This document shows positions 28,227-37,312 of a stretch of 64,000 nucleotides of DNA, in pieces (within the stretch, counting starts at the first letter, position 1; each line of letters begins with the position of its first letter). The DNA comes from VRUE01 sp963753245 (lineage in GTDB: Bacteria; Actinomycetota; Thermoleophilia; Solirubrobacterales; 70-9), in assembly GCA_963753245.1 (NCBI GenBank), contig CAVWBK010000011.1:186001-250000 (forward strand), in the 5' to 3' direction. A model generated the notes under the pieces. That model had not been told where the DNA came from and made no database searches. It worked only from the letters and a program-made list of their open reading frames with translations. A program made the translations under genes and the position numbers.

Positions 28227-29339
28227 ATGTCAGTCCAGCCTGGGGATGAGCTTCATGAGTTGTCAGAACGGCAGGACCCGAGGCTCCTAAGAGCACTGGA
28301 TATCGTCGCCCCCGGCGGTGCCCTGCGCGAGGGGATCGACAACATTGTTCACTCGCGCACCGGCGGCCTGATCGTCGTCGGCGATCCCGGCGGTCTCTCC
28401 CACATGTTCTCGGGCGGGATCAAGCTCGACATCGACTACTCGCCTGCGATGCTCTACCAGGTGGCAAAGATGGACGGCGCGATCGTCCTCAACGCTGAGG
28501 CGACCAAGATTGCCTGGGCGAACGTCCAGCTGATGCCCGACCCGACGATCCTCTCGAGCGAGACCGGCACCCGCCATCGCACCGCCGAGCGCGTCTCCAA
28601 GCAGACCGAGGCGCTGGTAGTGGCGATCTCCCAGCGCCGCGACGTCGTCTCGCTCTATGTCGAGGGGACCAAGTACATCCTTCAGGACATTCCGGCGGTG
28701 CTCGCCAAGGCAAACCAGGGGTTGGCGACGCTCGACAAGTACCGCCAGCGCCTCGACCAGGTCTCCACCCGGCTGACGGTGCTCGAGTTTGAGGGCGGCG
28801 GCGTCCTCTACGACGCGCTCTCGGTCCTGCAGCGGGCCGAGCTGGTGACGCGGATGGCGGTCGAGGTCGAGCGCTACATCGTCGAGCTGGGCACCGAGGG
28901 TCGGCTGATCGAGATGCAGCTCGAGGAGACGATGGTCGGCGTGGCGAGCGAAAAGGCGGCGCTGATTCGGGACTACTCGGTGGTCGACTCCGAGCAGAAT
29001 CTGGCGACTGTGATCCAGTCGCTGGCGCGGCTGCCCCACGAGGACGTGCTCGACTTCGGGCGCCTCGGAGAGTTGCTTGGCTATGACCGAAAGCTCAACA
29101 CCCTTGACTTCCCGGTCGCCCCGCGCGGCCATCGGTTGCTGGGCCGCATCCCCCGCATCCCAAAGCTTGTCGTCCAGAAGATCATCCAGGAGCTGGGTGG
29201 GTTCGAGGAGGTCCTCGCGGCCTCCGACGCCGACCTCGAGGCAGTCGACGATGTCGGCCCGACCAGGGCCAAGGACATCCGAGAGGGACTTCGCAGGCTG
29301 CGCGAGGTCGACCTGGTCGACAGGTACTTACAGAGCTGA
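28227..29339 (+). CDS. disA: DNA integrity scanning protein DisA (diadenylate cyclase)
   Basis: 370 residues. The N-terminal DAC domain makes c-di-AMP from two ATP, with catalytic MDGAIVLN (DGA motif) and TGTRHRTAERVSKQT (RHR motif). A helical spine follows, then a C-terminal helix-hairpin-helix DNA-binding region (AVDDVGPTRAKDIREGLRRL) that senses branched DNA. The position ahead of carD and ispD is conserved. No separate c-di-AMP phosphodiesterase or riboswitch was seen in the window. Confidence 0.96.
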   Translation: MSVQPGDELHELSERQDPRLLRALDIVAPGGALREGIDNIVHSRTGGLIVVGDPGGLSHMFSGGIKLDIDYSPAMLYQVAKMDGAIVLNAEATKIAWANVQLMPDPTILSSETGTRHRTAERVSKQTEALVVAISQRRDVVSLYVEGTKYILQDIPAVLAKANQGLATLDKYRQRLDQVSTRLTVLEFEGGGVLYDALSVLQRAELVTRMAVEVERYIVELGTEGRLIEMQLEETMVGVASEKAALIRDYSVVDSEQNLATVIQSLARLPHEDVLDFGRLGELLGYDRKLNTLDFPVAPRGHRLLGRIPRIPKLVVQKIIQELGGFEEVLAASDADLEAVDDVGPTRAKDIREGLRRLREVDLVDRYLQS

Positions 29340-29378
29340 CGGCGATCGGCGCCGTCGCGAAACCGAAAGGAGCAAGCG

Positions 29379-29936
29379 ATTTCCGAGCTAGATGAGGCCA
29401 TGGAGACAGGCTTCGAGGAGACGATTCCGTACGTCTGTGACTTCGAGGAGGGGGACAAGGTTGTCTATCCCCACCACGGAGCCGGCATCGTGCTGAAGAA
29501 AGAGAGCCGAGAGTTGATGGGGGAGGAGCGTGATTACCTCACGATCAAGATCCTCCACAACGAACTCACGGTGATGGTTCCCTGCGAGAACGCGGGCGTC
29601 GCCGGGCTGCGCCGGGTGATCGACGAGGTTGAAATCAAAAAAGTGACTGACGTCCTCACAGACGACGTCTCGGAGATGCCGAAAAACTGGAACCGGCGCT
29701 TCAAGTACAACCGCGAGAAGATCAAGACGGGCGACGTCTTTGAGCTCGCCGAGGTGGTTCGCAACCTCGCCATCCGTGAGATGGAAAAGGGGCTCTCGAC
29801 CGGCGAGAAGCAGATGTACACGCGGGCCAAGAAGATCCTCGCCTCGGAGTTCATGTACGCGCTCGATAAGGATGAGGACGGCGCGGAGGAGTACCTGGAC
29901 GGACTGCTGGAGGAGCGCTTCGCCGCCACCGCCTAG
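29379..29936 (+). CDS. carD: CarD-family RNA polymerase-binding transcription factor
   Basis: Global regulator that binds the RNA polymerase beta subunit and stabilises open complexes at rRNA and other promoters. The N-terminal Tudor-like RID domain shows GDKVVYPHHGAGIVL. The helical DNA-binding domain has NWNRRFKYNREKIKTGD and MEKGLSTGEKQMYTRAKKIL. AAAGGAG (29366-29372) is spaced 6 bases before an in-frame ATT at 29379. The first ATG (29400) is 27 bases from that site, so ATT seems the real start, adding seven residues. If not, the gene begins at 29400. Confidence 0.9.
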   Translation: MSELDEAMETGFEETIPYVCDFEEGDKVVYPHHGAGIVLKKESRELMGEERDYLTIKILHNELTVMVPCENAGVAGLRRVIDEVEIKKVTDVLTDDVSEMPKNWNRRFKYNREKIKTGDVFELAEVVRNLAIREMEKGLSTGEKQMYTRAKKILASEFMYALDKDEDGAEEYLDGLLEERFAATA

Positions 29937-30708
29937 CAGCACCGCGGAATCGATCACCGCGGTCATCGCGGCCGCCGGCTCCGGAGAGAGGCTCCGAGCT
30001 GGCGGCCCGAAGGCCTTCGTCTCGCTGGCCGGCCGGCCGATGATCGAGTGGTCGCTCGAGGCTTTCTCAAGGGCCGGGGTCAGTTCGGTGATCATCGCCT
30101 GCCCGCCGGGCATTGCCGAGCGCGATCTCCAGCGCCCCGGGAGCACAGGACCTGGGCCGATGGGGGCACCGGGGGTGCGGCTCCTCGAGGGCGGTCAGAC
30201 CCGGACCGCTTCGGTTTCCAGGGCACTTGCGGCGGTCGAGACCGAGCTGGTCGCGGTCCACGATGCGGCGAGGCCGCTGGTCAGCCCAGCCCTGATCAGC
30301 GGCGTGATCCAGACCCTGCTCGATGACCCGGGCGCAGCCGGCGCGATCACCGCAATCCCGGTCACCGACACGATCAAGCGCGCACTTGCATCCCCGGGGG
30401 ATCCAGGGCATCGCACGCCGACTTCTGCCGGCGATTCGGACGCGAATCCGGCCGTGATCGAGGCAACCCTCGAGCGCGCGCGACTCTGGGCGGCGCAGAC
30501 CCCGCAGGTATTCAGGGTCGCCGCACTGCGCGATGCCCTCTGCGCAGATCCGAAACGAATCTCCGCGGCGACCGATGAGGCGATGCTGGTCGAGGCGGCC
30601 GGCGGCCGTGTACTGATCCACCCGGCCTCGCCCGAGAACCTGAAGGTGACCACGGCGCTCGACCTAAGGCTCGCCGAAGTGCTCCTCACCGAACGCCCAA
30701 CTGCCTAG
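29872..30708 (+). CDS. ispD: 2-C-methyl-D-erythritol 4-phosphate cytidylyltransferase
   Basis: Third enzyme of the MEP isoprenoid pathway; forms CDP-ME from MEP and CTP. Conserved segments are AVIAAAGSGERLRAGGPKAF (nucleotide-binding), GGQTRTASVSRAL, VAVHDAARPLVSP, VTDTIKRA, AAQTPQVFR and TDEAMLVEAAGGRV. No normal start codon lies between the carD stop and the conserved domain (about 29949). The nearest in-frame ATG is 29872, inside carD, which gives a 25-residue non-family extension. A rare start such as ATC at 29952 is an alternative. ispF lies 2 kb downstream, separated by a DUF389 unit. Confidence 0.88.
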   Translation: MRTARRSTWTDCWRSASPPPPSSTAESITAVIAAAGSGERLRAGGPKAFVSLAGRPMIEWSLEAFSRAGVSSVIIACPPGIAERDLQRPGSTGPGPMGAPGVRLLEGGQTRTASVSRALAAVETELVAVHDAARPLVSPALISGVIQTLLDDPGAAGAITAIPVTDTIKRALASPGDPGHRTPTSAGDSDANPAVIEATLERARLWAAQTPQVFRVAALRDALCADPKRISAATDEAMLVEAAGGRVLIHPASPENLKVTTALDLRLAEVLLTERPTA

Positions 30709-30745
30709 GTCAGGGGCGCGGGGCGGTTTTTCCGCCACGGTTCGC

Positions 30746-30892
30746 TCAGCGCAAGAGGACCCAGACCAGGGCTCCCGCAAAGCAGACCTGGCCGACCCCC
30801 AGCGCGACGCCGAAGCTGACCGCGCCCAGCGCGGCGGCAATCGCCGTGCCGGCGGCGAAGGCGGCGAAGAGGATGGCGAGCTGGCCGGCCAT
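30746..30892 (-). CDS. Small membrane protein, 48 aa
   Basis: Starts with MAGQLAILFAAFAAGTAIAA and has two predicted membrane helices that nearly fill it. Its ATG overlaps the TGA of the DUF389 gene (TGATG), a classic coupling arrangement, which supports it being real despite its size. Possibly a partner of the DUF389 protein. No homologue recognised. Confidence 0.6.
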   Translation of the reverse strand: MAGQLAILFAAFAAGTAIAAALGAVSFGVALGVGQVCFAGALVWVLLR

Positions 30893-31884
30893 CACCCGGC
30901 TGGAACCCTCGGCCGGTCGGCCGGTAACCCGGCGATGGCGCGTGACTCGTCGCTGTGGTGGCGGCTGCGTCGCCGCATGTAGAAGCGGCGCTGGATCGAG
31001 AGGGTTGTAACCCCGGCGAGGATGATCGCGCTCAGATTGACGAGCAGCTGCGCGACCGCTCCGCGCCACTCGCTCCAGTCGGCGAAGGCAACCGCGACGC
31101 CCATGTTGGCGGCAGCCGGGATCGTTGTCACCGAGATCAGCACCCCGATCAAGGCCCCCGACTTGGCCGAGGTCAACGACAGCATCCCGGCGGCACCGGC
31201 CAGGCAGGCGACGATGAAGGAGAACTTTTCCGGGTCGGTGATGAACTGGGTCAGCGGGTGGTGGATCGAGGAGTAGTCGTCGCCCAGCATTCCCAGGCCG
31301 CGTGCGGCGAGGGTGAACAGGAAGGCAGCGGTGATCGCGAGCGGGAACCCGACGGCGAGCGCCGTGAGTGAGCGCATCGCGACCGCCCGTCGCTTCTCGA
31401 CGATCGCGACGCAAAGCGCGGCCAGGGGGCCGAACTCGGGGCCGACGACCATCGCGCCGACGATCAGGATCGGTGAGCCGAGGTAGATGCCGATCGAGGC
31501 GATCAGACAGGCGAGGACCATGAAGGCGACGAAGCTGCCACTCAGCTCGACGCTCTCGGAGGTGCGTGCCTCGACCTCCTCCCAGACGACGGCGTCGGAG
31601 GGCAACCCGCGGGTCGCGCGCTGGGCACGCTTTGCCGTATCGGATATCTGCGAGTCGATCGGGACCAGCGAAATCGAGCCCTCGCGCGCGATTCCGAGCT
31701 CCTTAAGATCATCAATCACGACGCTTGCGTCCTCGCGGGTGACGTCGCAGAGGATCATGTCGCCGAGCGGCTGGCGAGCTGCCCGCTCCATGTGGACCAG
31801 GTTGCAGGTCGAGGGGCTGGCTTCGAGCAGGTCGAGGACCTTTCCGGCGCGCTCGGTCGGGGCAACGATGCGCAGGTGGATCAT
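30892..31884 (-). CDS. DUF389-family membrane protein
   Basis: 330 residues. A soluble N-terminal alpha/beta domain (IHLRIVAPTERAGKVLDLL, then LGDMILCDVTREDASVVIDD) precedes about six membrane helices with the DUF389 hallmark GSPILIVGAMVVGPEFGPLAAL and SLTSAKSGALIGVLISVTTIPAAANMG. The family has no settled function; transport has been suggested. The ATG at 31884 was preferred over an extension that overlaps the divergent PHP gene promoter. It interrupts the usual ispD-ispF adjacency and runs opposite to it. Confidence 0.85.
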   Translation of the reverse strand: MIHLRIVAPTERAGKVLDLLEASPSTCNLVHMERAARQPLGDMILCDVTREDASVVIDDLKELGIAREGSISLVPIDSQISDTAKRAQRATRGLPSDAVVWEEVEARTSESVELSGSFVAFMVLACLIASIGIYLGSPILIVGAMVVGPEFGPLAALCVAIVEKRRAVAMRSLTALAVGFPLAITAAFLFTLAARGLGMLGDDYSSIHHPLTQFITDPEKFSFIVACLAGAAGMLSLTSAKSGALIGVLISVTTIPAAANMGVAVAFADWSEWRGAVAQLLVNLSAIILAGVTTLSIQRRFYMRRRSRHHSDESRAIAGLPADRPRVPAG

Positions 31885-31934
31885 GGCCTCAGGGTATCCG
31901 CGTCTCTGGTCGGCCATCTCTAGGCTCGGGAGCC

Positions 31935-32786
31935 ATGCTCAGCGACTATCACCTGCACTTACGGCCCGACGAGCCACAGACCCCGCCCGAGGAGTTCTTC
32001 ACGGCCGAGAATGTCGAGCGTTACCTCGAGGCTGCCGCGGCGGCCGGTGTCGAGGAGCTCGGCGTCTCTGAGCACGTCTACCGTTTCCGGCAGGCGCTTG
32101 AGCTGTGGCGGCATCCGTTCTGGGGGGAGCAGGCGCACGATGACCTCGACGCCTACTGCGATTTCGTGCGCGCGACGCCCCTGCGCCTGGGGATCGAGTG
32201 CGACTTCGTCCCCGGCGCCGAGGACCGCACCGCGAACCTGCTCGAAGCGCGCGACTTCGACTATGTGGTCGGTTCGGTCCACTTCGTCGGCGAGGCTGCG
32301 GTTGATGACCCCAGTTGGGACCTTTGGGAGCGTGACGGTGACGCCGACACGATCTGGCGTCGCTACTTCGAAGCGCTCGCCGGCTGCGCGCGATCGGGGC
32401 TCTTTGACATCCTTGCCCACCCCGATTTGGTCAAGATCTGGGGAAATGGCCGCCCGATCCCCGAGCGCGACCCCCGCCACTTCTACGAACCAGCCGTGGA
32501 AGCGATCGCCGAGGCCGGGATCGCGGTCGAGGTCTCGACCGCCGGCCTGCGCAAGCCGGTCGGTGAGATCTATCCCTCACGCGCCTTCGCCGAGATGTGC
32601 GTGGAGGCCGGGGCCGTGTTCGCACTGTCCTCTGATGCCCACCGGCCCGAGCAGGTCGGCTTTGGCTACGAGCGCGCCTGCTCCTTCCTCGGCGAGCTTG
32701 GGGTCGAGCAGATCTGCTTGTTCGAGAGCCGCGAGCGCCGGCTCGCTCCGCTCGGCCCCGCGGTTGAGGAGAATTCGCCGCGATGA
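31935..32786 (+). CDS. PHP-domain phosphoesterase, histidinol-phosphatase-like
   Basis: 283-residue trinuclear metal hydrolase. PHP motifs are LSDYHLHLRPDE, LGVSEHVYRF, GIECDFVPGAED, VVGSVHFVG, DILAHPDLVKIWG and ALSSDAHRPEQVGFGYE, all supplying His, Asp and Glu ligands. It resembles HisJ-type histidinol phosphatases, but no his genes are near, so the substrate is uncertain. The end overlaps the ispF start by 4 bases. Confidence 0.88.
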   Translation: MLSDYHLHLRPDEPQTPPEEFFTAENVERYLEAAAAAGVEELGVSEHVYRFRQALELWRHPFWGEQAHDDLDAYCDFVRATPLRLGIECDFVPGAEDRTANLLEARDFDYVVGSVHFVGEAAVDDPSWDLWERDGDADTIWRRYFEALAGCARSGLFDILAHPDLVKIWGNGRPIPERDPRHFYEPAVEAIAEAGIAVEVSTAGLRKPVGEIYPSRAFAEMCVEAGAVFALSSDAHRPEQVGFGYERACSFLGELGVEQICLFESRERRLAPLGPAVEENSPR

Positions 32787-33247
32787 CCAAGGTCGGGATC
32801 GGCTATGACAGCCACCGCTTTGCCGAGGGTCGCCGGCTGATCCTCGGCGGCGTCGAGATCGAGCACGAGCGGGGACTCGCCGGTCACTCGGATGCAGATG
32901 TCCTCACCCACGCTGTGATCGACGCGATCCTTGGCGCCGCCGGCTCGGCTGGCGGTGATATCGGCACGCTCTTCCCTGACCACGATGAGCGTTGGCGAGA
33001 CGCTGATTCGATTGATCTGCTGCGCACCGCCGTCGGCACGATCGGGGGACGGATCCTCAATATCGACGCAACTCTGGTCTGCGAGGAGCCACGCCTTGCC
33101 TCCCACCGTGAGGAGATGGAGCGGATCCTCGGCGAGGCGACCTCCGCGCGGGTCAGCGTCAAGGCGACCAGCAATGAGGGCATGGGCTGGATCGGTCGCG
33201 GCGAGGGGATCGCTTGTATCGCCGTCGCCTCAGTCGATAGCGATTAG
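32783..33247 (+). CDS. ispF: 2-C-methyl-D-erythritol 2,4-cyclodiphosphate synthase
   Basis: 154-residue MEP-pathway enzyme. The zinc site GIGYDSHRFAEGRRLILGG (DxH) opens the protein. GLAGHSDADVLTHAVIDAIL carries the third ligand His. DIGTLFPDHDERW and SVKATSNEGMGWIGRGEGIA are also conserved. It is translationally coupled to the PHP gene and separated from ispD by the divergent DUF389 unit. Confidence 0.96.
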   Translation: MTKVGIGYDSHRFAEGRRLILGGVEIEHERGLAGHSDADVLTHAVIDAILGAAGSAGGDIGTLFPDHDERWRDADSIDLLRTAVGTIGGRILNIDATLVCEEPRLASHREEMERILGEATSARVSVKATSNEGMGWIGRGEGIACIAVASVDSD

Positions 33248-33260
33248 TCTTCGCGGGTCC

Positions 33261-34916
33261 ATGGGAAGCGTGAGCTCCATCGCGACGGGCCTCCGGCAGT
33301 CGCTCTCCGACGCGGCCTTTGAGGTCAGGGTTCTGAGCGAGGCAGGCATTCTTGGACTGGTTCGTCCCGACAAGGCTGCAAAGATGGGGACGACCTTCCT
33401 ACGCTGGGGTGCCTCGCCAGCGACCGGTATTGCGATCGCCGCGATCCACCACGGTGAGGCCACGGCGATCGTTGACGAGCGTGGCTCGCTGAGCTTTGAG
33501 CAGGTCCACCGCCGCTCCAACGCCCTCGCCCACGCCTTCGAGCAGATGGGGATCGGCTATGGCGACGGAGTCGGGATCATGTGCCGCAACCATCGCGGCT
33601 TCATCGAGGCGACCCTGGCGGCGGCCAAGCTGGGCGCAAGTGCGCTGTATCTGAACACGATGTTCGCCGGCCCACAGCTGGTCGAGGTGACCCGTCGCGA
33701 GGGCCCCAAGGCGCTCGTCTATGACGAGGAGTTCGTCGGTCTGTTGGACGGTGTCGATGATGGCGTCAAACGGATCATTGGCTGGGTTGATAGCGAGGTC
33801 GAGGGGCAAACGACCCTCGATGCGCTGATCGCCGAGAATCCCGATCACGATCTAAAGCCGCCACCCGATAAGCCACGCTTCGTGATCCTCACCTCGGGGA
33901 CGACCGGGACCCCCAAAGGAGCGCAGCGCTCAAGTCCTGATGGGCTCCTGGCGATGGCGGCGCTGATCGACAAGATCCCCTTTCGGGGCCGCGAGACGAT
34001 GATGATCGCGGCACCGCTCTTTCACTCCTGGGGCTTCTTTCATTTTGTGATCAGCCTGCCGACCGCCTCGACGATGGTCCTCAGGCGCCGCTTTGACCCC
34101 GAGCAGACTCTCGCCGTCGTGCAGGCGCATCGGGCCGAGGTGCTGGGCGTGGTTCCGGTGATGATCCAGCGCATCCTGCAGCTCCCCGAGGAGACACTCG
34201 CCAAGTACGAGCTCTCCTCGCTGCGGATCACCTCGCTCTCGGGCTCGGCCCTGCCCGGCGAGTTGGCGCTTGAGTGGATGGATCGCTTTGGCGACTCCAT
34301 CTACAACCTCTACGGCTCCACCGAGGTCGCCTACGCGACAGTCGCCACACCGGCCGATCTGCGCGTTGCACCCGGGACCGCGGGCCGGCCGCCGCGGGGG
34401 ACAGTTGTGCGCCTCTACGACGATCAGGGGCGCCAGGTTCCGCGCGGCGAGGTGGGAAGGATCTTCGTTGGCAATGAGATGTCCTTCGAGGGCTACACGG
34501 GCGGTGGCAGCAAGGAGGTGATTGACGGCCTGCTGAGCAGCGGCGACGTCGGCCACCTGGATCCCAGCGGGCGCCTCTTCATCGACGGTCGCGATGACGA
34601 GATGATCGTTTCCGGGGGTGAGAACGTCTTCCCGCGCGAGGTCGAGGACCTACTCGCCGACCACGAGGACGTGGTCGAGGTCGCGGTGATCGGAGTCGAG
34701 GACGAGGAGTTCGGACAGCGCCTGAAGGCCTTCGTCGTTTTGGCTGATGGGGCCGAGCCCTCCGCGGATGAGCTCAAGGCACACGTCAAGTCAAACCTGG
34801 CGGCCTACAAGACGCCACGAGAGATCGCCTTCGTCGGGGAGCTGCCCCGCAACGCGACGGGCAAGGTCCTCAAGCGCGAGCTGCACGGGCGCGAGAGCCG
34901 CACCGCGTCGGCTTAG
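33261..34916 (+). CDS. Acyl-CoA synthetase (AMP-forming), FadD-like
   Basis: 551-residue adenylate-forming enzyme activating a carboxylic acid with ATP and CoA. The P-loop FVILTSGTTGTPKGAQRSS is followed by LYGSTEVAYATVA, SSGDVGHLDPSGRLFIDGRDDEMIVSGGENVFP (A8 hinge) and the catalytic Lys near the end in LPRNATGKVLKRELHGR. The N-terminal 60 residues are helical. The ATG at 33261 lies 13 bases after ispF; the longer open frame upstream runs through ispF and is not used. Together with the genes after 59 kb it suggests active fatty-acid use. Confidence 0.9.
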   Translation: MGSVSSIATGLRQSLSDAAFEVRVLSEAGILGLVRPDKAAKMGTTFLRWGASPATGIAIAAIHHGEATAIVDERGSLSFEQVHRRSNALAHAFEQMGIGYGDGVGIMCRNHRGFIEATLAAAKLGASALYLNTMFAGPQLVEVTRREGPKALVYDEEFVGLLDGVDDGVKRIIGWVDSEVEGQTTLDALIAENPDHDLKPPPDKPRFVILTSGTTGTPKGAQRSSPDGLLAMAALIDKIPFRGRETMMIAAPLFHSWGFFHFVISLPTASTMVLRRRFDPEQTLAVVQAHRAEVLGVVPVMIQRILQLPEETLAKYELSSLRITSLSGSALPGELALEWMDRFGDSIYNLYGSTEVAYATVATPADLRVAPGTAGRPPRGTVVRLYDDQGRQVPRGEVGRIFVGNEMSFEGYTGGGSKEVIDGLLSSGDVGHLDPSGRLFIDGRDDEMIVSGGENVFPREVEDLLADHEDVVEVAVIGVEDEEFGQRLKAFVVLADGAEPSADELKAHVKSNLAAYKTPREIAFVGELPRNATGKVLKRELHGRESRTASA

Positions 34917-35022
34917 GACCTGCGATCCAGGCGCTGCGCTCACCCACCTCCCGCAAATTGCGAGAATTTCGCCGGCGACCTGGGTGGCGTGCCCTCCGCC
35001 GCGCGTAGTAGCTTGCGAGGGG

Positions 35023-35898
35023 ATGAGCGAGCCGGCGGTGCAGCTGAACGGGGTCAGCGAGGCGACCGATGAGATGCGTGGCATCGCCCGCCAGGCCCTC
35101 GAGTGGGTCAGGGTCAGCGAGGAGCGGGTCGCGGCCTCCGATGCGAAGGCCGCGCGGGTCCATGCCGAGCTCAAGGAGCGCGCGATGCAGGCTCTGCGAA
35201 AGATCGGCGAAGAGGGTCGCGCGCGGATCGGCGCCGAGCACGAGAAACGCATGGCCGCCGAGCGACGTGCGGGTGAGGCTGAGCAGTCGCTGGAGCGAGC
35301 CGAGCGGGCCTTCGAGCAGGCGAGGCGCAGCGACCAGCTCGACCGAGAGGCGCTGGCCGCCGAGATGATCGCCCTCAAAGAGCGCTCCGAGCAGGCCCTC
35401 GCCGATGCCGTCAAGCGGCTTGGGGCCGAGTCCGAGCGCCGTGTGCGCGAGGCGCTTGACTCGCAGCGCGGCGCGGCCGACAGTCGAGTTGCCGCCGCCG
35501 AGCAGCGTGCCGCTGAAGCCGAAGCCGAGGCCGCGGAGGCACGCGCGATCGCGGTCAAGATCGAGGCTGAGATCGAGGAACGGGTGATGCAGGGCACCGA
35601 GGAGGTGCGCCGCCAGGCCGACGATCGCGTTCGCGAGCTAATCGAGCGCTTCGAGGGTGAGGCGGAGGAGTCCGCTCGCGCTCGCGCCAACGATCAGCTT
35701 GAGGCTGAGTCTGACCGGATCCGCAAACAAGCGGAGCAGCGCGAGGAGCGGGCGCGGAGGGCCGCTGAGGAGGAGATCAAGGCCAGCGCCGGCCGGGCGC
35801 GGCGCGAAGCGATGGCGGCGGCCGATGAGACCGCGCCCTCCTGGGCAGAGCGAGATCCGCAGCCGAGCAGCCCGATCAGCGGCTACCGCACCTTCTAG
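35023..35898 (+). CDS. Long coiled-coil protein, 291 aa
   Basis: Almost entirely predicted helix with heptad repeats from about residue 20 to 270. It is rich in Glu, Arg and Ala (RAGEAEQSLERAERAFEQAR, AAEAEAEAAEARAIAVKIEA). It has no signal peptide or membrane segment and ends in a short non-helical tail PSSPISGYRTF. Coiled-coil content of this sort fits a scaffold or cell-pole protein, but I do not recognise a family. Composition bias means similarity scores would need caution. Confidence 0.72.
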   Translation: MSEPAVQLNGVSEATDEMRGIARQALEWVRVSEERVAASDAKAARVHAELKERAMQALRKIGEEGRARIGAEHEKRMAAERRAGEAEQSLERAERAFEQARRSDQLDREALAAEMIALKERSEQALADAVKRLGAESERRVREALDSQRGAADSRVAAAEQRAAEAEAEAAEARAIAVKIEAEIEERVMQGTEEVRRQADDRVRELIERFEGEAEESARARANDQLEAESDRIRKQAEQREERARRAAEEEIKASAGRARREAMAAADETAPSWAERDPQPSSPISGYRTF

Positions 35899-35929
35899 CC
35901 GGTTCCTTCGCCGTAAGCTCCGACTCGCG

Positions 35930-37312
35930 ATGCGCGAGATCAGGATCAAGGACACGCTGAGCGGCGAGCTGGTCGCGATCGGCGCCGATGGGGCCGAGGT
36001 CGGGATCTACGCCTGTGGGCCAACCGTCTACAGCCGCATCCACATCGGTAACGCGCGCCCCTTCGTGGTCTTCTCATTGTTCTCGCGCTTCCTTAGGTCC
36101 GAGGGCTACCCGACGAAGCTGGTGATCAATGTCACCGACGTCAACGACAAGATCTACGCCGCCGCCGCGGCGGCCGAAGAACCCTCGGCCCGCTTTGCCG
36201 CGCGGATGACCCGCGCCTACCTGCAGGACACCGATCGGCTCGGGCTCGGCCGGCCCGATTCCGAGCCGCTGGCTTCTGAGAGGATCGAGGGGATCATCGA
36301 GCTGATCGGGGACCTGCTGGCCGGGGAACACGCCTATGAGTCAAGCGGTGACGTTTATTTCCGCGTTTCAGCCTTTGCGGACTACGGCAGACTCTCAAAC
36401 CGTCGCCCCGACGAGATGGACCAGGGTGAGGAGGCCGATTCGGGGTCGCTCAAGGAGAGTCCGCTCGACTTCGCGCTGTGGAAAGCGCACAAGCCTGGCG
36501 AGGACACAAGTTGGGACTCGCCGTGGGGGAGGGGCCGCCCCGCCTGGCATATCGAGTGCTCGGTGATGGCCGAGCAGGAGCTCGGGCCCGGGTTCGCGAT
36601 TCACGGCGGCGGCTCTGACCTCCTCTTCCCCCACCACGAGAACGAGATCGCCCAGTCGGAGGCCGCCGGGCGCCCCTTCGCTCGGATCTGGATGCACAAC
36701 GGCATGATCGAGAGCGACGCCGAGAAGATGTCGAAGTCAGAGGGCAACATCTTCCAGCTTTCCGAGGCGCTCGAGCACTACGGTCGCGAGGCGGTCGTTG
36801 ACTACCTGATCTCCGGCCACTATCGCCAGCCTCTGGCCTTCGGCCCGGCGCAGATGCAGCAGGCCGTGGCGCGGGTCGAGCGGCTGCGCAATTTCTTTCG
36901 CGAACACCCACTCGGGGCGGCGGGAGATGCATCCTCTGGCGAAACCCTCAGAGATTCCAGCCCAAGCCCCGCAACCTCCCGGCTTGAGGCCTTTCGCGCG
37001 GCGCTCGCCGATGACTTCAACACACCTCGGGCGATGGCGGAGGTCTTTGAGCTGGTTGGCGAGGCCAACCGCGATTACGCCCCAGGAGCCGCCGAGAGCG
37101 TCGCGGAGATGCTCAGGCTGCTCGGCCTCGGCTCGCTCGCTGAAGCCGAGGACGGCGCCGGGGAGGAGGCAGAGCGGCTACTGGCCGAACGCGAGCAGGC
37201 GCGGGCGGCGAAGGACTTCGAGCGCGCGGATGCGATCCGCGCGCGACTCGCCGAGCTCGGCTGGGAAGCGCGCGACTCGGGCGAGGGCGCGCGGCTCGTG
37301 CCGCGCGGCTGA
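35930..37312 (+). CDS. cysS: Cysteinyl-tRNA synthetase
   Basis: 460-residue class I synthetase. The zinc and HIGH regions read YACGPTVYSRIHIGNARPF. Further conserved are the FAIHGGGSDLLFPHHENEIA segment with zinc ligands and the MSKSEGN (KMSKS) loop at EKMSKSEGNI. A DALR-like helical C-terminus follows. The ATG at 35930 gives the standard N-terminus. Its TGA is directly followed by the rlmB start. Order cysS-rlmB is conserved with mycobacteria and Bacillus. Confidence 0.96.
   Translation: MREIRIKDTLSGELVAIGADGAEVGIYACGPTVYSRIHIGNARPFVVFSLFSRFLRSEGYPTKLVINVTDVNDKIYAAAAAAEEPSARFAARMTRAYLQDTDRLGLGRPDSEPLASERIEGIIELIGDLLAGEHAYESSGDVYFRVSAFADYGRLSNRRPDEMDQGEEADSGSLKESPLDFALWKAHKPGEDTSWDSPWGRGRPAWHIECSVMAEQELGPGFAIHGGGSDLLFPHHENEIAQSEAAGRPFARIWMHNGMIESDAEKMSKSEGNIFQLSEALEHYGREAVVDYLISGHYRQPLAFGPAQMQQAVARVERLRNFFREHPLGAAGDASSGETLRDSSPSPATSRLEAFRAALADDFNTPRAMAEVFELVGEANRDYAPGAAESVAEMLRLLGLGSLAEAEDGAGEEAERLLAEREQARAAKDFERADAIRARLAELGWEARDSGEGARLVPRG

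Noticed and set aside
30722..30736. GGCGG-TTTTT-CCGCC hairpin after ispD as a terminator
   Set aside because: The stem has only five base pairs and the T-run is in the loop, not after the stem.
33000..33260. Upstream extension of the acyl-CoA synthetase frame
   Set aside because: It overlaps ispF in another frame and adds residues without family features; the ATG at 33261 is well placed.
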